DNA of 64,000 nucleotides from Aristolochia californica (Eukaryota; Streptophyta; Magnoliopsida; Piperales; Aristolochiaceae): NCBI GenBank assembly GCA_029961685.1, contig JARWKL010000010.1:372001-436000 (forward strand), given 5' to 3'. A program made the position numbers and the translations under genes. Shown here piece after piece: positions 11,552 to 24,154 of the stretch; within the stretch, counting starts at the first letter, position 1, and every line of letters begins with the position of its first letter. The notes below the pieces were generated by a model. That model did not search any database. It was not told the origin of the DNA and saw only the letters and a list, made by a program, of their open reading frames with translations.

Positions 11552-12789
11552 GGGAATTTTACCAAAATAACCATTTAAAACAACTTATTTTAGAAAACAA
11601 TGATGTCATCAAATTATTTTAAAAAATACCTAACTTTGACTGGTCCATTATGCATGTATACAGTCAAAGGCGACACGTAAGTTTTTACTGCTTACATGTT
11701 GCCACGTCTTCAGTGAAATTAGATGAACACGTAGTCTGCAATGTCATTATTTTGCCGCATTATTTGCAACGTAAGTTGCCATGTCATTAAATAAAAAAAA
11801 TCAAATACACTTTTTATTTCCCCGTTCATCTTTCTCCTCTCCTCTCCTCTCCTATTGCCCTCTCGCCATCGCTTAGCTTCGCCCTTGACACCCCCCTCTC
11901 AATTAAAAAATTAAAAAATATTTTAAATCGATAATAAAATATGTTAAGTTAGTAAGAGTAAGATTTTGTAATTAGTTAGTATATTTATTTTATTTTAAAT
12001 TATTTTAAATATAAGGTGATAAATTTGAAAAAAAATGTATTGATAAATTTGATTTTTAAACTAAAAACTAAAATTTTCAAAAAAATTAATTAAAATATTT
12101 TTTAAATCAATAATAAAAAGGTGTTAAATAGGTAAGAGTAACATTTTTTATAACTTGTTATTTTAAATATAAGGTAATAAAAAGTGTACTGATACATTTA
12201 TTTTTTAAACTCAAGTAAAATTTTCATATTTTTTCAGCTAATAAATATTTTTAATTGATAATAAAAGGTGTTGTAAGATTTTTAATTAACTAATATATAT
12301 ATTTTTAATAATTTATTATTATTTTAAATAATGTGATAAAAATTATACAAATAAATTGTATTTTCAAACTCTAAAATAATTTTTTTGTATATTTTTAAAA
12401 TATAAAATAATAAAATGTGTAACGATAAAAAATTTTAATTAATAATTTTTTTATTGATATTAAATGGTGTTAAATAAATAAGAGTTTGTTTTTTAATTGT
12501 TTATTAGATTTTTTTAATAATTTATTATTTTAGATAGAAGGTAATAAAAAGTGTATTTTATTTTTTATGTTTTTTAAAAAAAATATTCAAAATGTTTATC
12601 ATTTAATGATGTGGTAGACGATGTGTTCATATAATTTCACTGTACTGATGACATGGCGACATGTAAGCAATCAAAGCTTACATGTCGCCTTTGACTATAC
12701 ACATGTGCAGTGGATCCGTCAAAGTTGGGTATTTTTTAAAATAATTTGATGAATAAGTTGTTTTAAAAGGTTATTTCGGTGAAATTCCC
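11552..12789. mobile_element. Non-autonomous Mutator-like element (MULE/MITE) with 9-bp target duplication
   Basis: The element begins GGGAATTTTACCAAAATAACC and ends with a diverged inverted copy (GGTTATTTCGGTGAAATTCCC). Terminal inverted repeats extend about 200 bp each side (11552-11760 and about 12595-12789), sharing for example the ACTTTGAC and AGTCAAAGGCGACA segments. The flanks are a perfect 9-bp direct repeat TAATTTATA (11543-11551 and 12790-12798), typical of Mutator-family insertion. There is no transposase ORF. The core (about 11900-12580) is a set of diverged AT-rich tandem units of roughly 130 bp. It ends about 515 bp upstream of the JINGUBANG-like start codon. Confidence 0.88.
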
Positions 12790-12843
12790 TAATTTATAAG
12801 TAAGATTTGTATTATATCATATATGGAATCAGCGCCGTTCATT

Positions 12844-12851
12844 TATAAATA
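12844..12851 (+). promoter_or_regulatory. Candidate TATA box of the WD40 gene
   Basis: TATAAATA lies about 460 bp upstream of the ATG at 13305. It is followed by a pyrimidine-rich leader with a CGT-trinucleotide run (12953-12967). It lies only about 55 bp from the end of the Mutator-like element. Confidence 0.45.
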
Positions 12852-13304
12852 AATCGAGGGACCTAATTTCCTGCGGAGCAGTTGGAAGTTTGGAAAAGTC
12901 AAAAGAGACAAAAGCGGTCATGTTCCAAATCAAGCCCTGGAAATACTCTCCGTCGTCGTCGTCGTCACTCTGTCTCTCCTGGCCTCTGCTTCTCCCTCTC
13001 CCTCCCTCTTTTAAGCAAACACGAACCAAAAGGCCCAGAAGTAGAGAGACCACCGCGTTTGTTCGACCAACCGCCCTAATCCCTTCCCTCTTCAGCCCAT
13101 TTTTGTTCCCCTTCTCCGTTTTAAGTCCCTGTATTCCGCATTCCCGAACGGTTTGTTGTTTAGTTCCTTCTGTCACTGCGCTTCTTCTGCCTCCGTTTTC
13201 ATTTAATCCTTCTGCGCCATCCGTTTCCGATTGCTGCAAGCTGTGGCCGTTAGTTTCAGGACTGTCATCGCGCTTTTTTCTTCTTTGATGTCCGATCCCT
13301 GGAA

Positions 13305-14753
13305 GTGAGGATGCGAGAGGGTACAGGCGGAGGCCCTGTGTTCTTTTCGGATCCCAACAACAGCAGTCAGCCCCGACCACCTAAGTTCAACACCAGCCCG
13401 CTGCAGTCTGATCCCAGCATTCCTTCTTCCTCGGCGTACGACGACAATTTCGTGGATCGCGCCAGCAACGACTCCGCCACCAGTTCGGGGTTCTACGACA
13501 GGAATCCCACGAGTGCGGAGAGCTCCCCGTACAACATGTCGCCCTGGAACCAGACATCTCCATTCACAAAGTCGCCGTGGACGACGAACGCTAAAGGTGG
13601 CCATGGGGCCTTGGCTGATGAGAATTTCCCGCCTAACGGGCTCATTGGGTCCCTGGTTCGGGAGGAGGGGCATATCTATTCGCTGGCGGCTTACGGGGAG
13701 CTTCTGTACACCGGCTCCGATAGCAAGAACATCCGGGTGTGGAAAAACCAGAAGGAGTATTCTGGGTTTAAGTCCAACAGTGGATTGGTGAAGGCCATTG
13801 TCATCTCCGGCGAGAAGATCTTCACCGGCCACCAGGATGGGAAAATCCGTGTCTGGAAGGTCTCATCCAAGAACCCAACGGTTCACAAGCGCGCGGGGAC
13901 TCTTCCCACCTTCAAAGATTTCCTGAAATACTCCATGAACCCGAGCAACTACGTGGAGGTGAGGCGACACCGGAATTCTCTATGGATCAAGCACTTCGAC
14001 GCCATTTCCTGCCTCAGCTTGAACGAAGACCAGGGCCTGCTCTACTCGGGGTCCTGGGATAAGACTGTGAAAGTGTGGCGGATCTCCGACTCCAAGTGTT
14101 TGGAGTCCCTGAACGCCCACGACGACGCGGTGAACTCGGTGGTTGCTGGCTTCGACGGGATGGTCTTCACGGGATCAGCGGACGGGACGGTGAAGGTGTG
14201 GAAACGGGAGGTTCAGGGGAAGGGCACGAAGCATTTCTTCATGCAGACGCTGCTGAAGCAGGAGTGCGCAGTGACGGCGCTGGCGGTGAATCCATCAGCC
14301 TCGGTGCTCTACGGCGGCTCCTCCGACGGGTTGGTGAACTTCTGGGAACGAGAGAAGCACCTCAACCACGGCGGGGTCCTCCGAGGCCACAAGCTCGCAG
14401 TCCTCTGTCTCGCCACCTCCGGCGACGTCATCTTCAGCGGGTCGGCGGACAAGACGATATGCGTGTGGAAGCGGGAAAGTGGCAGCCACACCTGCTTATC
14501 CGTTCTCAACGGGCACACCGGGCCGGTGAAGTGCTTGGCGGTGGAGAAGGACCGGGAGTCGACGCCGGATGACAACCGGTACATCGTCTACAGCGGCAGC
14601 CTGGACAAGTCCGTAAAAGTGTGGAAGGTGTCGGAGCAGGCGGCGGAGATGCAGTTCGGGCAGAACCAGCCGATGCCAGTGGCGGAGGAGGCAGGCCAGA
14701 GCTTCGCGTCCCGGTCGTCGCCCAGCCGGGTGAACAGCCAACAGAGGTTCTGA
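13305..14753 (+). CDS. JGB: JINGUBANG-like WD40-repeat protein
   Basis: Intronless 482-residue gene, GC-rich relative to its surroundings. The N-terminal ~110 residues are low-complexity and Ser/Pro/Asn-rich ([37 protein letters not shown]), followed by about seven WD40 repeats. Repeats visible by their W/D-x-x-V-x-V-W ends: [72 protein letters not shown] and [12 protein letters not shown]. This layout and the N-terminal motif match the plant JINGUBANG family (Arabidopsis At2g26490), known as a negative regulator of pollen germination that binds TCP4. That function here is by homology. The start is the first ATG in frame and gives the family N-terminus. The tail (after residue 460) is Gln/Ser-rich and unstructured. 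The 5' leader is interrupted from upstream DNA by a Mutator-like element. Confidence 0.92.
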   Translation: MRMREGTGGGPVFFSDPNNSSQPRPPKFNTSPLQSDPSIPSSSAYDDNFVDRASNDSATSSGFYDRNPTSAESSPYNMSPWNQTSPFTKSPWTTNAKGGHGALADENFPPNGLIGSLVREEGHIYSLAAYGELLYTGSDSKNIRVWKNQKEYSGFKSNSGLVKAIVISGEKIFTGHQDGKIRVWKVSSKNPTVHKRAGTLPTFKDFLKYSMNPSNYVEVRRHRNSLWIKHFDAISCLSLNEDQGLLYSGSWDKTVKVWRISDSKCLESLNAHDDAVNSVVAGFDGMVFTGSADGTVKVWKREVQGKGTKHFFMQTLLKQECAVTALAVNPSASVLYGGSSDGLVNFWEREKHLNHGGVLRGHKLAVLCLATSGDVIFSGSADKTICVWKRESGSHTCLSVLNGHTGPVKCLAVEKDRESTPDDNRYIVYSGSLDKSVKVWKVSEQAAEMQFGQNQPMPVAEEAGQSFASRSSPSRVNSQQRF

Positions 14754-15535
14754 TTCTTATGAAAACTCCAGCTCCTGCAATGGAAAAATCGATGGCCGCG
14801 ACGTGGGAATGGGACTGTAAATACATTAATTACAACTAATCTGTCTATAAAGACGAGATGAATTCACCGTTGGACGAGATTTCAGTGACTGGTTTTAAAA
14901 TCTACGTATGATTTGTAAGTAATGGAGGCTTATGTGTGGGGTTCAGGGCGATGTTTTGAATTTCCAAGGAAGAGTATCTATTTTTCTCTTATTAGGACAA
15001 TATTTTAATGTCTTTTCATTAATTAACTGTTGTTAGCCATTAGCACATAACACATTTCCCTTCTTTTTTTTTTTCTTCGATTTAATTTTTATTCTGGAAA
15101 ATATTTTTCTTTTAACTAGTTTTAAGACCCAAATCAACCAGTCAGCTAACGTCTATATCGGGTACCTGAAAATCTGATAGAGCAGACAAAATTCCAATAT
15201 GTATTGCTAATATTAACAATTTAGTGCTTCAATAGCTTAGTTCGAGTTCCAAAACTAACTCCTTTTTTCCCCCATGATTTAGAAGTAAACAGATTAAAAC
15301 ATTCAAAAGATGGGAAGTTATTTTGATAGGAAACAAATATTTTTCTAGCTTTTTCATTGAACAGATTTTAGTATTGGCTGAGATGTTGAGCCAATCAAAC
15401 GGCGCTCTATAAAGAAAACCCATGTAATAAGATTTACATCGTCGGCCAAAATTGGTTTTCTGAGCAAGGTAACACGATCAGAGTCTCTTTGCGGCACTTT
15501 GACATTGGAGGGGTTGGGTGGGTTATAGAGATTCA
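14754..15535. other. Intergenic spacer
   Basis: The 3' region of the WD40 gene and the promoter and leader of the pyruvate carrier gene. Nothing else recognised. The long minus-strand open frame overlapping 15354-15740 covers the carrier's first exon in antisense and has no family resemblance. Confidence 0.45.
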
Positions 15536-18500
15536 ATGGCTGCAACCAAGCTTCAGGCGCTTTGGAATCACCCTGCGGGCCCAAAAACGAGTTAGTCAAA
15601 TCGTCGTCCATTCTTGTCGTTCTATATGAAGTTTTCTGCTCGTTGAATTTTTCTTTTCCTTTTTGTTTCTGTTCATCTACATATGGACCCGTTTCGTTCG
15701 AGATTATTGGGAGCCAACTGTATTTGGGAGTTTCCTTCATGGGTTGAAGAATTCCTTGTTAGATGTACTTTGATTCGATTGATTGATGATTGGTACCCAA
15801 CTATAGATGATGAAGATGGTGTAATTTTGTTCTCCATGCTATCTTGTATGAATCAAAGTTCGAAAGCGGAACTGATTGTTTTTGTTTACTTTTTGAGTTT
15901 AATAAGGGTTCTAATTAGTCAAAATTTGTCGCGGCCATAGCTGAATGAAGAACCGTGTTGATAACCAATTCTTACAACCCAAGCGGAAGGTTGGGATATG
16001 AGCTTTAGATGCTTTTTTGTATCTTTTTATTAAATATAAGATTGGTTTATGGAGTTCTCTGGGCGAGAGGTTGTTAGGTGGATTCTGTTTTAGTTCATTC
16101 ACAGGCATTGATTTTTGAACTCTTGGATGCCATTGATCAGTCATGTTTGCTTTAAAGATTTTATTTTTTAAATTAGCATGAACTTTTCTCAGCTAGTGAC
16201 CATCTGATGACTGCAGTTCACTTTTGGGCTCCTACTTTTAAATGGGGTATAAGCATTGCAAATATCGCAGATTTCTCAAAGCCACCTGAAAAGATCTCCT
16301 ATCCTCAGCAAATAGGTGAGATTTGCTATGCATACAACACTAACATGTCTCGTTTTGCTGTGGAGTATGATAAGTTTTTTAGTTTGTCATCTTACATTTA
16401 GTTTTGATACTTGCTACCTTATCTTCAATCGTTTCTTCTTGATCCTCAGCGGTTACCGCCACTGGAGTTATCTGGTCCCGGTACAGCACAGTAATAACAC
16501 CGGTATGGTTTCACCATTTAGGTTATTCAAAAGGCACAATGTATTTATCTTATTCTAGTTGGTTTACTGGCTCTTTCTAATCATTTCTTGCAAGAAAGGG
16601 CAAGAGGAGTTAAGAGGGTTTCCCTTTTCTTAAAAGATTGAGAAAAAGATTTTACTATGAGAAGGAGAAATTATATGGTGGCCTAACAAAAGAAATGCAA
16701 CCTATAAAGCAGAAAAAATACATCAAACGATCAAGAAGCACAACTAATCAATAGGGAAGGTGTTGCCACATAAGATGTTGTTCTGAGGAACCTGTTCTAT
16801 CTGGGGAATTGGCACTACTATTTGTACTCCCGAGGGTCTGTCTCCAAGCTATTGAATCATCAGCAATGATGTCCTCATCCTGCCGGAGAGATGCAGTAAA
16901 CAGCTAAGTGGAGGAAGTTTCCTGAAGGTCCAGCTAATGACTGTTGCAGAATGCTGCCATCCCCCTCTCCACCGAACCCAGTTTCCTCTCAAGCTATCAA
17001 AATTTTAATTCTAGTCTACCAATCAGTGGGGGTGACACTCAATTGGGGTCATAATGTGATAGTAGGGAAAATAGGTCACCAATTCCAAATTGTCTTGGAT
17101 AATTGACCTAGGCAAATGATCTACCTTAGGGAGTTTACTCACCTAGAAGAGAATATGGACTTAAGGTCCCATCAAAGAGAGCAAGAAGATGACTCTAGTG
17201 ACCTCAGGGTCTTTCTAGGATGCCCCAAATTCAGATCTAGCGGTCGAGTGTTATTGTCTTTGTCAGAAAAGTCTCTGGACCTGTTTTACAGGTCTCTAGC
17301 AATTACAACCATGGCTGACTAAAATTGTGCAGTTCTTATGCCCTTTTGCATCAAAGTTTCATAAGCATCTATGATTAATTTAATTAAATGCTATGGGCGT
17401 CCTTTACATCATAATCTCAATTAAAATAACTAGTAAATTAATTTGACATTAAAAGACAAGTGAAGAGAAGGGGAAAAGAACAGAAAAAATCTTAGTCACG
17501 CGTGAATGTTTTTTATTTTTCTTCAATTATATGTTGTATGGGAGAGCATTTGATTCCTTGCTACTGTAGCAAACATCTGAAAACATATAGCAGTATTTGA
17601 AAGTAAAAAATCCTTCAAAATAAGCTTAAGATTCAATTATTTAAATTTAGATGATCCAATGGTGGTCCTTTATTTTGTGAATTTTATTTCTCACAAATGC
17701 CTTCCCAAGCCTTAGTGATGTGAAGCCACAGCCTCACACTAGAACTTCCTGTGTGGCCATGGAGACGAAGTCCTGGTACAGAATAAATGATATTTAGTCT
17801 ATTACTAGGCACCTTAGCAAGGATATGACTTTTCTATGAATAACTGATCTGTTTCTTTTCTGCAGCATGTTAGCTTTATACTTTTCAAAGGCAAAAATAT
17901 ATTTTTTATTTTGCTATTTTATTTTTTGTGCTTCTAATTTACCCTAGTTAATTATGATGATTTTGCAGAAAAATTGGAACCTCTTCAGTGTAAATGTTGC
18001 CATGGCAGGAACAGGAATCTATCAACTAACTCGGAAGATCAAGTATGTCACCATTCCAAATTAATGTTCGTTGTGCTTTATGTAGTTGTATAGAAATTGA
18101 GTGGAGTGTTTTTTTTTTTTTTTTTTTTTTTTGAAAGTGATGTAAATATTAATAAAGAAGAGAAAACAGGACAAAATCAGCGGAGCAAACCCCTAACAAC
18201 AAAGGATTGGAAGGTTGCTCCGCGCTTGAGTGGAGGGTTCTTAGGGGTAAGGTAGTACTTACTAGTTATCGACCTCATATTGACATATCCGATTTGTTCT
18301 TTTAGTATCTAGTGGTTCCAAATGTACCTTTTAACATGTATGCGTGCTGCTGGTGTTAATCAGGAGCTCTTAAATGTCTGGAAAGTAGCAGTACAGCCTC
18401 TGTCAGTAGGAACAAGTAGAAACCCCATCTGGATGGCAGTAATTTTAAATTGCAGTTGGACTCCCTGCCTTGAATAGGATAGGATATCGTCGAAGTCCAA

Positions 18501-18930
18501 AACTCTTGGATTTAAGTTTTCTAGTCCATTCAATTTATCTGTTTCACCTCATCTAGACTGAGTTTTCCATAAAAATTCGACACATTTGTCTTGGTAGATA
18601 GGATCACCAATTTCCTGAAGTTTTGGCCTCATCCTTTTGAGACAACCATCCTTAAATCGATGGCTGTGTTTCCTATGTGAAATAATGTGGGTGGCGGTTT
18701 ATTGATGTGCTCTTCCAGTGGTCCAAATGGTTCATTCATCTGCTGGGAATCTGACATTCTGTATCTTTATCGTTTTTAACAGAAAAGTAACTGTAATGGT
18801 GTAAGTAAGAAGTGATTATCTTTCATTTGCAGAGAAATGCAAAATATTGTAATATTTACACTTTTCTTGTTTGATTTGCTTCAGGCAGGATTACTTTTCT
18901 GAAACACAAGAGGTGGTTGCCAAAGAATGA
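15536..18930 (+). CDS. MPC: Mitochondrial pyruvate carrier subunit, MPC2 type
   Basis: Imports pyruvate across the inner mitochondrial membrane as one half of the MPC1/MPC2 heterodimer, by family. Five coding exons: 15536-15590, 16217-16315, 16450-16502, 17969-18042 and 18885-18930; 327 nt, 108 residues, which is normal length. The protein begins MAATKLQALWNHPAGPKTIH and continues with FWAPTFKWGISIANIADF, KPPEKISYPQQIAVTATG, VIWSRYSTVITPKNWNLFSV and NVAMAGTGIYQLTRKIKQDY, covering the whole family domain with its short amphipathic N-terminus and three membrane segments. Exon 1 ends at an unusual but GT-type donor (GTTAGT). The 1.5-kb third intron holds nothing recognised. Intron 4 carries a 24-nt T run. 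The closest plant family is Arabidopsis MPC3/MPC4; the exact orthologue is not decided. Confidence 0.93.
18109..18132 (+). repeat. Poly(T) tract in MPC intron 4
   Basis: 24 consecutive T bases followed by GAAAGTGATGTAAATATTAA. It could be the tail of a reverse-strand retroposed sequence, but no element body was recognised. Confidence 0.5.
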
Positions 18931-19562
18931 AAAGACCTTATTGTTTCTTATTGAATCTGGATTTTATTTTATCTTGTGACTAATCCATTTTGAAGAATGG
19001 AAAGCCTTGTGGAATGGGAATCTGGCCATTGTTACAGTCGAGGTGTTAAAGTTTTCTAGGTTTTTGCTGGTAGCAAGCATTCATTTTATCATGTAGCCGA
19101 ATTGGATCTGAGTCCAAGTTAGAAACCCTGCTTAAAATGCTGCATAAAAATTGATTGATACCTCGTATATCTGACTTATATTGACCTGTCCCTGCCCAAA
19201 ATATTATATAGCAATTACGGGATAATGCGTGTCATCTATCATATTGGCACTTCAAAAATCCCAGAAATGAGAATCAATCCCAGACAGGAGGTGGCTGAGG
19301 TGAGCCAAATACTCCCATCTCCTTTTCGACATGGAAAAAAATCTAGTTGGCCAATTCTTTGTACAGAATCTAACTCCAACAAATGAGGGCAGTAAAGACG
19401 GATGAATCAATCACCTAAATTAAATAACAATATATATACATATAAGATAACACCTTAGGCTGTTGAAGGAACACTGGTGCGAGCTATCAAGCTACAAGAC
19501 TCTCCCACCTAATATCAAACACTTGACAATTGCCAATGACTGGTACCACCCTTCCTGTTTCA
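18931..19562. other. Tail-to-tail spacer between MPC and ATG4
   Basis: 632 bp containing the 3' regions of both convergent genes. Nothing else recognised. Confidence 0.45.
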
Positions 19563-22500
19563 TCAAAGAAGTTGCCAACCGTCTTCCCGAGAACTATCTT
19601 CCATCTCACTGAACTTGCCTTCAGCATTTAGGGTGTCCGAGTCACTTGCATCTTCGTGGTGTTGCAATGGTTTTGAAAGATTCAGTGACTGAACCACAGT
19701 AAACAGTGGTGCACCGCTTGACTGCTCAACAAGCTCCAAAGCTCGAGCGCAGAAGTCATCAAAATCACCTAGAAACACCAAGTACGTTAGGCTTCACACC
19801 AAGAGAAATGAATGACAACATAGAACCTTTCAGTAAACCACGGTGATTAGCAGAATAGTCTCAGGATCATGCAAACCTTTGTCTGTGCAGTAAAATCCTA
19901 TGGCTAAGGATGGATCAATTGATTCAAGTGGGATGTGTCGCACAATGCTGTAGACATTTAACCTAGTATTAGTACGAAAAGACAAGGAATTGAAAACAGT
20001 TGTGATTTGACAAAATTTTGCTCACTACCAAGAGAAATGAAACTAAAAAAAGAATACTGGAGTATAAAATATACTTGCAGTGGTAAGAGGAAGTGTCGAC
20101 TTCTAAATTATCCATCGAAATATCAACCACCTGAACATCAGAAAATTAGTGGTGAAGATACTCCTGAGCATCAGAAATTAGTAGTGAAGATACTCTTTGC
20201 TAAAGCACCTTACTGAAAAGTAAGAATCATATTAGAAAAAGAACAAATATTATCTTATAGCCCAAAATAAGTTTATCACTGATCGAATATCACAAGAACA
20301 AAACACAGAAACAAGTTAATTCATAACTTCTTGAACATTTTTCTACAGTTGATTAAACACAAACACACAAACAAGTTAATTCATAACTTCTTGAACATGA
20401 TGCTGTAAGAATCACCTTGCTGAAAAGCTAAGAGTCAAATTAGAAGAGAATGGATACCATCTCTATAGATGAATAAGTCTATTACGAATCAATTAGAACA
20501 ACAACAGAGTATAAAAACATAATTAATTTCTATATGACCAAAATTTTCATTAGTTTCAAGGTTTCTTGACAACTTCCACTCTTTCTTTCTTTCTTTCTTT
20601 TTTATTTTTTTCTTTTTGGGAGGGGGGGAACACAGGCAAGTGTTTATCAGAAATGGGAAAAGCCCCAGAAGGTAAATACACAGCAAGAATATACAGTTTC
20701 TTGAGAAGGATTTTCTAAGGAAAAGCAATGACAGCCTTCTCTGTCTTTCATCTCCACTTTCTTCCATGTTGACCTCGCTCCATTTCTTCCCATCCCCCTG
20801 ATCGACATCAACATAATCCCCACTGGTGCATTATTGGGTTACTACTGAAGACACCCAAACCATCTCAAACAACTCTCATATTTCTTGTATAATCAGTACT
20901 CTTAATCATTCTCTAATATGTCCATTTTTAGTTTTGTATTTCTTTTGTGGCCACACATCCATATCAACATTCTCATGTAAACCACTGTCATCCCCTTGGA
21001 TGGTGCTCAACACTTCCCTTCAGAAAGCATAACAGGGATTAATGGTTGCCTTCTATAACTCTGCTCTCTCTCTTTTCTGCATGCTAATATTGCAAACTAC
21101 CCTAGATGCTTGTCTCCAGTTCAGTGTCACAAGGCCTCAACCAGCTGAAGAACATGAAACAGTCTAGCTAACAGTCACAGCATCATGTTCTTCATTGGTT
21201 ACATCAGATGCCACTTAACATTATTTTCAGCTTCCCATGCAAGCTTATAAGTTACTAGTTTCCTACTGCTACAACGTGGAGAATTAGACAAAATAAACAT
21301 GAGTCAGGAAACTTAATATAGTATTTCTTGCATTAAAAAAAAGGTACCTGTTGCACTTCATGGGGATCCAGGTAAATTGCTTTGTTATCTTGCACACCTA
21401 TGATGTAAGTTGATGCCCCAGGTCTCCCACCCAATATACCAAGACTCTGCGGGAAAGTGAATGTTGACCATAACAATGGTATATACCTGATTAAGAAATC
21501 CATGAGGATGCACAAATAAGGAACTAAAGTACTACAATGTTTAAGTACAAGCACCACAACTTGACCAAGCAATAAACTAAAATATCATTTATCATGAAAG
21601 AAAAAAGAGAAATAGATGTACATTGAGCAATGTTTGCACAATCATGAATGGATACAATTTTGACTTTTTAAGGACATAAGCCTGCTAGTAAACCTCTTAT
21701 ATAAATGATTTCGTGCATGGAAAATGAAAAAATTCAATACCAACTTTTCTGCAACAGTTTTCCTCAAAAAAAAAAAAAAACAAAAAACTTTTCTGCAACA
21801 GTTTAAAACATGTATATGCTAACTCAAATATCTAATTTTTTCTAACATGTTGAAAGCTAAAGACTCGTAGGAGAATGCATGCTAATGCAAAATTTGTTCT
21901 ATCAACATGAAGTAAGAGGGAAGGCAAAGGTTCTATATGAAGAAATGTCCTTCCTTAAACCAGGCTCAAGCAATGCAGTGGACATTAGCTTGAGTAGATA
22001 GAAGGCATGAATGATTACAGGATCTGAATGAGGGTCAAAGCCTCCAAAGACTTCTGCAACAAGCAACTCCAAAAGCTTTTGGTTTGAAGAAAGAGTTTTT
22101 GGCCACTTGTTAAGCATAATGTGTACAGCTATTCCTGTTTTAGCACATCACCAAAGTTCCCCAAGTAGAAAGAAAAACAAGAAATGTATGACTGGAGTAG
22201 TTTAAGTAGCATAAACAGGGACTGTCCACATTGTGGTCAGACGGATAAAATTACAAAATTCAAACATCCAAAAATGGATTTGCAACCTCCTCTTAAACAT
22301 GTAAGGTGTCTAGACACGAAAAAAGAAAACAATGAAAAATGCAGTTTTGTTCATAAATCTTCTTGTTGTGTTGGATAATGAAAAATAAAAAACAAAGAGA
22401 GTACCCAAGGCAGCACTTGGTCCCCATATTAATAGTGGCTCTTAGAGTGATAAGCCTTTAACATGGAGAGCAACAGAGCCACTGTTGCTAACCATGAAGG

Positions 22501-24154
22501 CTTTACTTGAGAAGTTTTTTACAGGAGTGAGCTTTGCAGTTACCATTTGGAAAAATTGAAAGGGCCTGATATAAAATCTGCCTGTGGCATCAATAACTAA
22601 TTTTTTGCCCCAAAAGATGAAGAAACACAGCCCAGAGTCTTAGGTTTAAGTACACAAGAATATCACCAAAACCATAAACTAGCCTATATGATTTAGAATA
22701 CTTGAAGATCCTTAAGAAAAGTAGAAAAGAAGATGATCAGAAAGATGATTCTGTGAAAGATTTGACTACCTGGGATTGATCTTGTCAAGCCCAAGAACCA
22801 AGGGAACCAATAGGAGCATTGGTGACCAAACAGCTTGACCCTCAGAAAAGTTGAGGCAGAGCCCAGCAGCATCATCAATACAGACAACAGGGGCACCACC
22901 CCGTTCCCCATCTTCATCACCAGAAACAATATAAACTGCCATTGGCAAAGTCTTCTTATCTTTATCAATCTTGGTCTTCTCTCTTGTAGCACGAGCAAGA
23001 GTTTCCCATGAACGACACACAGCATATGGTCCTACCCATGAACCAGCAGACAAACCATAGACCTTCCCAGCAAGAAGGAGATTATGGATGGAAAAAGTAG
23101 ATTCTTCTGAATCCCCAAAAAGATGCAAAATCTCAACATACTCCAGAGCAAATGGCTGCATAATCAACAGAGATGACCATCATGAACAACAAACCTACAG
23201 CGCAAATTAAAGGAGACCTCATTACCCTCCGCAAAGAAAAAAGCTACCTACAATTTACAACCTTCAACAACTAACAAGGAATATCCTTCTCACCTTCTGT
23301 ACAGGTTTTCTCCAAGATCTCCCCAGATAATGAACAAGCAAGGCCTGAAAACACGCATACTAACTCAGCAACTATTATAGGAAATAGAATAAGAAGTGAT
23401 ACAGAACACCTGTGAAGTACAAGAGTTTCCTTCTTATTAAGCAAGAAAGTAGAAGCACCATACCTGTGCCACAAGCATCTGACTGCTCCTAAGCATGCAA
23501 CCCCAGCTCACATCACTGGTAAACATTGAATCACCTATGGCTCTAAAACCTGTGGATTGCCACTGTCAACCATCAAACATTCTCATGTTTACTAAGGTTC
23601 TATCATTAACCTTGTATTTAATCAAATAAAAAAGACTTTAAGAGTAATAAATTTTAGTTTTCAGAAACAAGGTTTACTACAAACAGACCTTTCCGGTATG
23701 TGATCCAAATTCTTGATGAGAAATCCTCCAAGAAAGCAACTGATCCATTGCCATTATTTCCATCACCAGGAGACTCCTCGGGAGATATTTTATAGCAAAC
23801 ACCTAGAAGCCAAGTTTCACTGTTTGAGCAAGAGACTCCTGTCCTACAGAATCCCAGTATACGCTCCTGGAGTCTCCACATTGTGACACCTGTCATAATG
23901 TTCTTCACAGCATTTGTCCACCCATTAGTTTTAGTCTTGAAAGTTTTCTTCTCCCTGGGAGATGATGACTCTGAGTGTGGCTGAAAGATGGAGAAAGTAG
24001 ATGCAAATAAACTTGACCGTACAGAAGTACCCTTTGAAGACTTGATATGGTTAAATTTCTTGTCGATGAAAGCCAAATTTCTACTGTTGGAATCAGTTGA
24101 ACTTCCTGCAGGAAATTTTGAACCCACAGGCTGCAACTCAGGTAAGTCCTTCAT
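19563..24154 (-). CDS. ATG4: Cysteine protease ATG4 (autophagy)
   Basis: Cleaves the C-terminus of ATG8 so that it can be lipidated, and delipidates it later, by family. Eight coding exons in gene order: 23689-24154, 23464-23549, 23294-23344, 22770-23155, 21348-21486, 20075-20130, 19877-19947 and 19563-19768; 1461 nt, 486 residues, as in plant homologues. The start [13 protein letters not shown] opens a Ser-rich N-terminus, then [13 protein letters not shown] and WLLGVCYKI. The catalytic Cys is in [15 protein letters not shown], and the catalytic Asp and His are in YLDPHEVQQ. Other family blocks are intact: [51 protein letters not shown] and [14 protein letters not shown]. The C-terminal REDGWQLL is typical. 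An untranslated first exon probably lies near 25560-25760, spliced to the AG just before GTAATGAAG. Intron 5 contains an unidentified ORF fragment. Confidence 0.95.
20131..20195 (+). repeat. 33-bp tandem duplication beside ATG4 exon 6
   Basis: Two adjacent copies of GAACATCAGAAAATTAGTGG-type sequence, period 33 with one base lost in the second copy. On the gene strand they form the intron sequence just before the acceptor of ATG4 exon 6. Confidence 0.7.
20302..20400 (+). repeat. 60-bp tandem duplication in ATG4 intron
   Basis: ACAAGTTAATTCATAACTTC begins at 20311 and again at 20371 with matching flanks (AAACACA). A looser match of the flanking sequence (CACCTT-CTGAAAAG) at about 20207 and 20415 suggests a larger, older duplication. 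Confidence 0.7.

Noticed and set aside
12829..13380. 183-codon minus-strand ORF over the WD40 leader
   Set aside because: Runs across the leader and start of the + strand gene, has no recognisable domain and is low complexity.
13203..13832. 209-codon minus-strand ORF over the WD40 gene
   Set aside because: Antisense shadow of the GC-rich JINGUBANG-like coding region; its translation is Arg/Gly-rich with no family resemblance.
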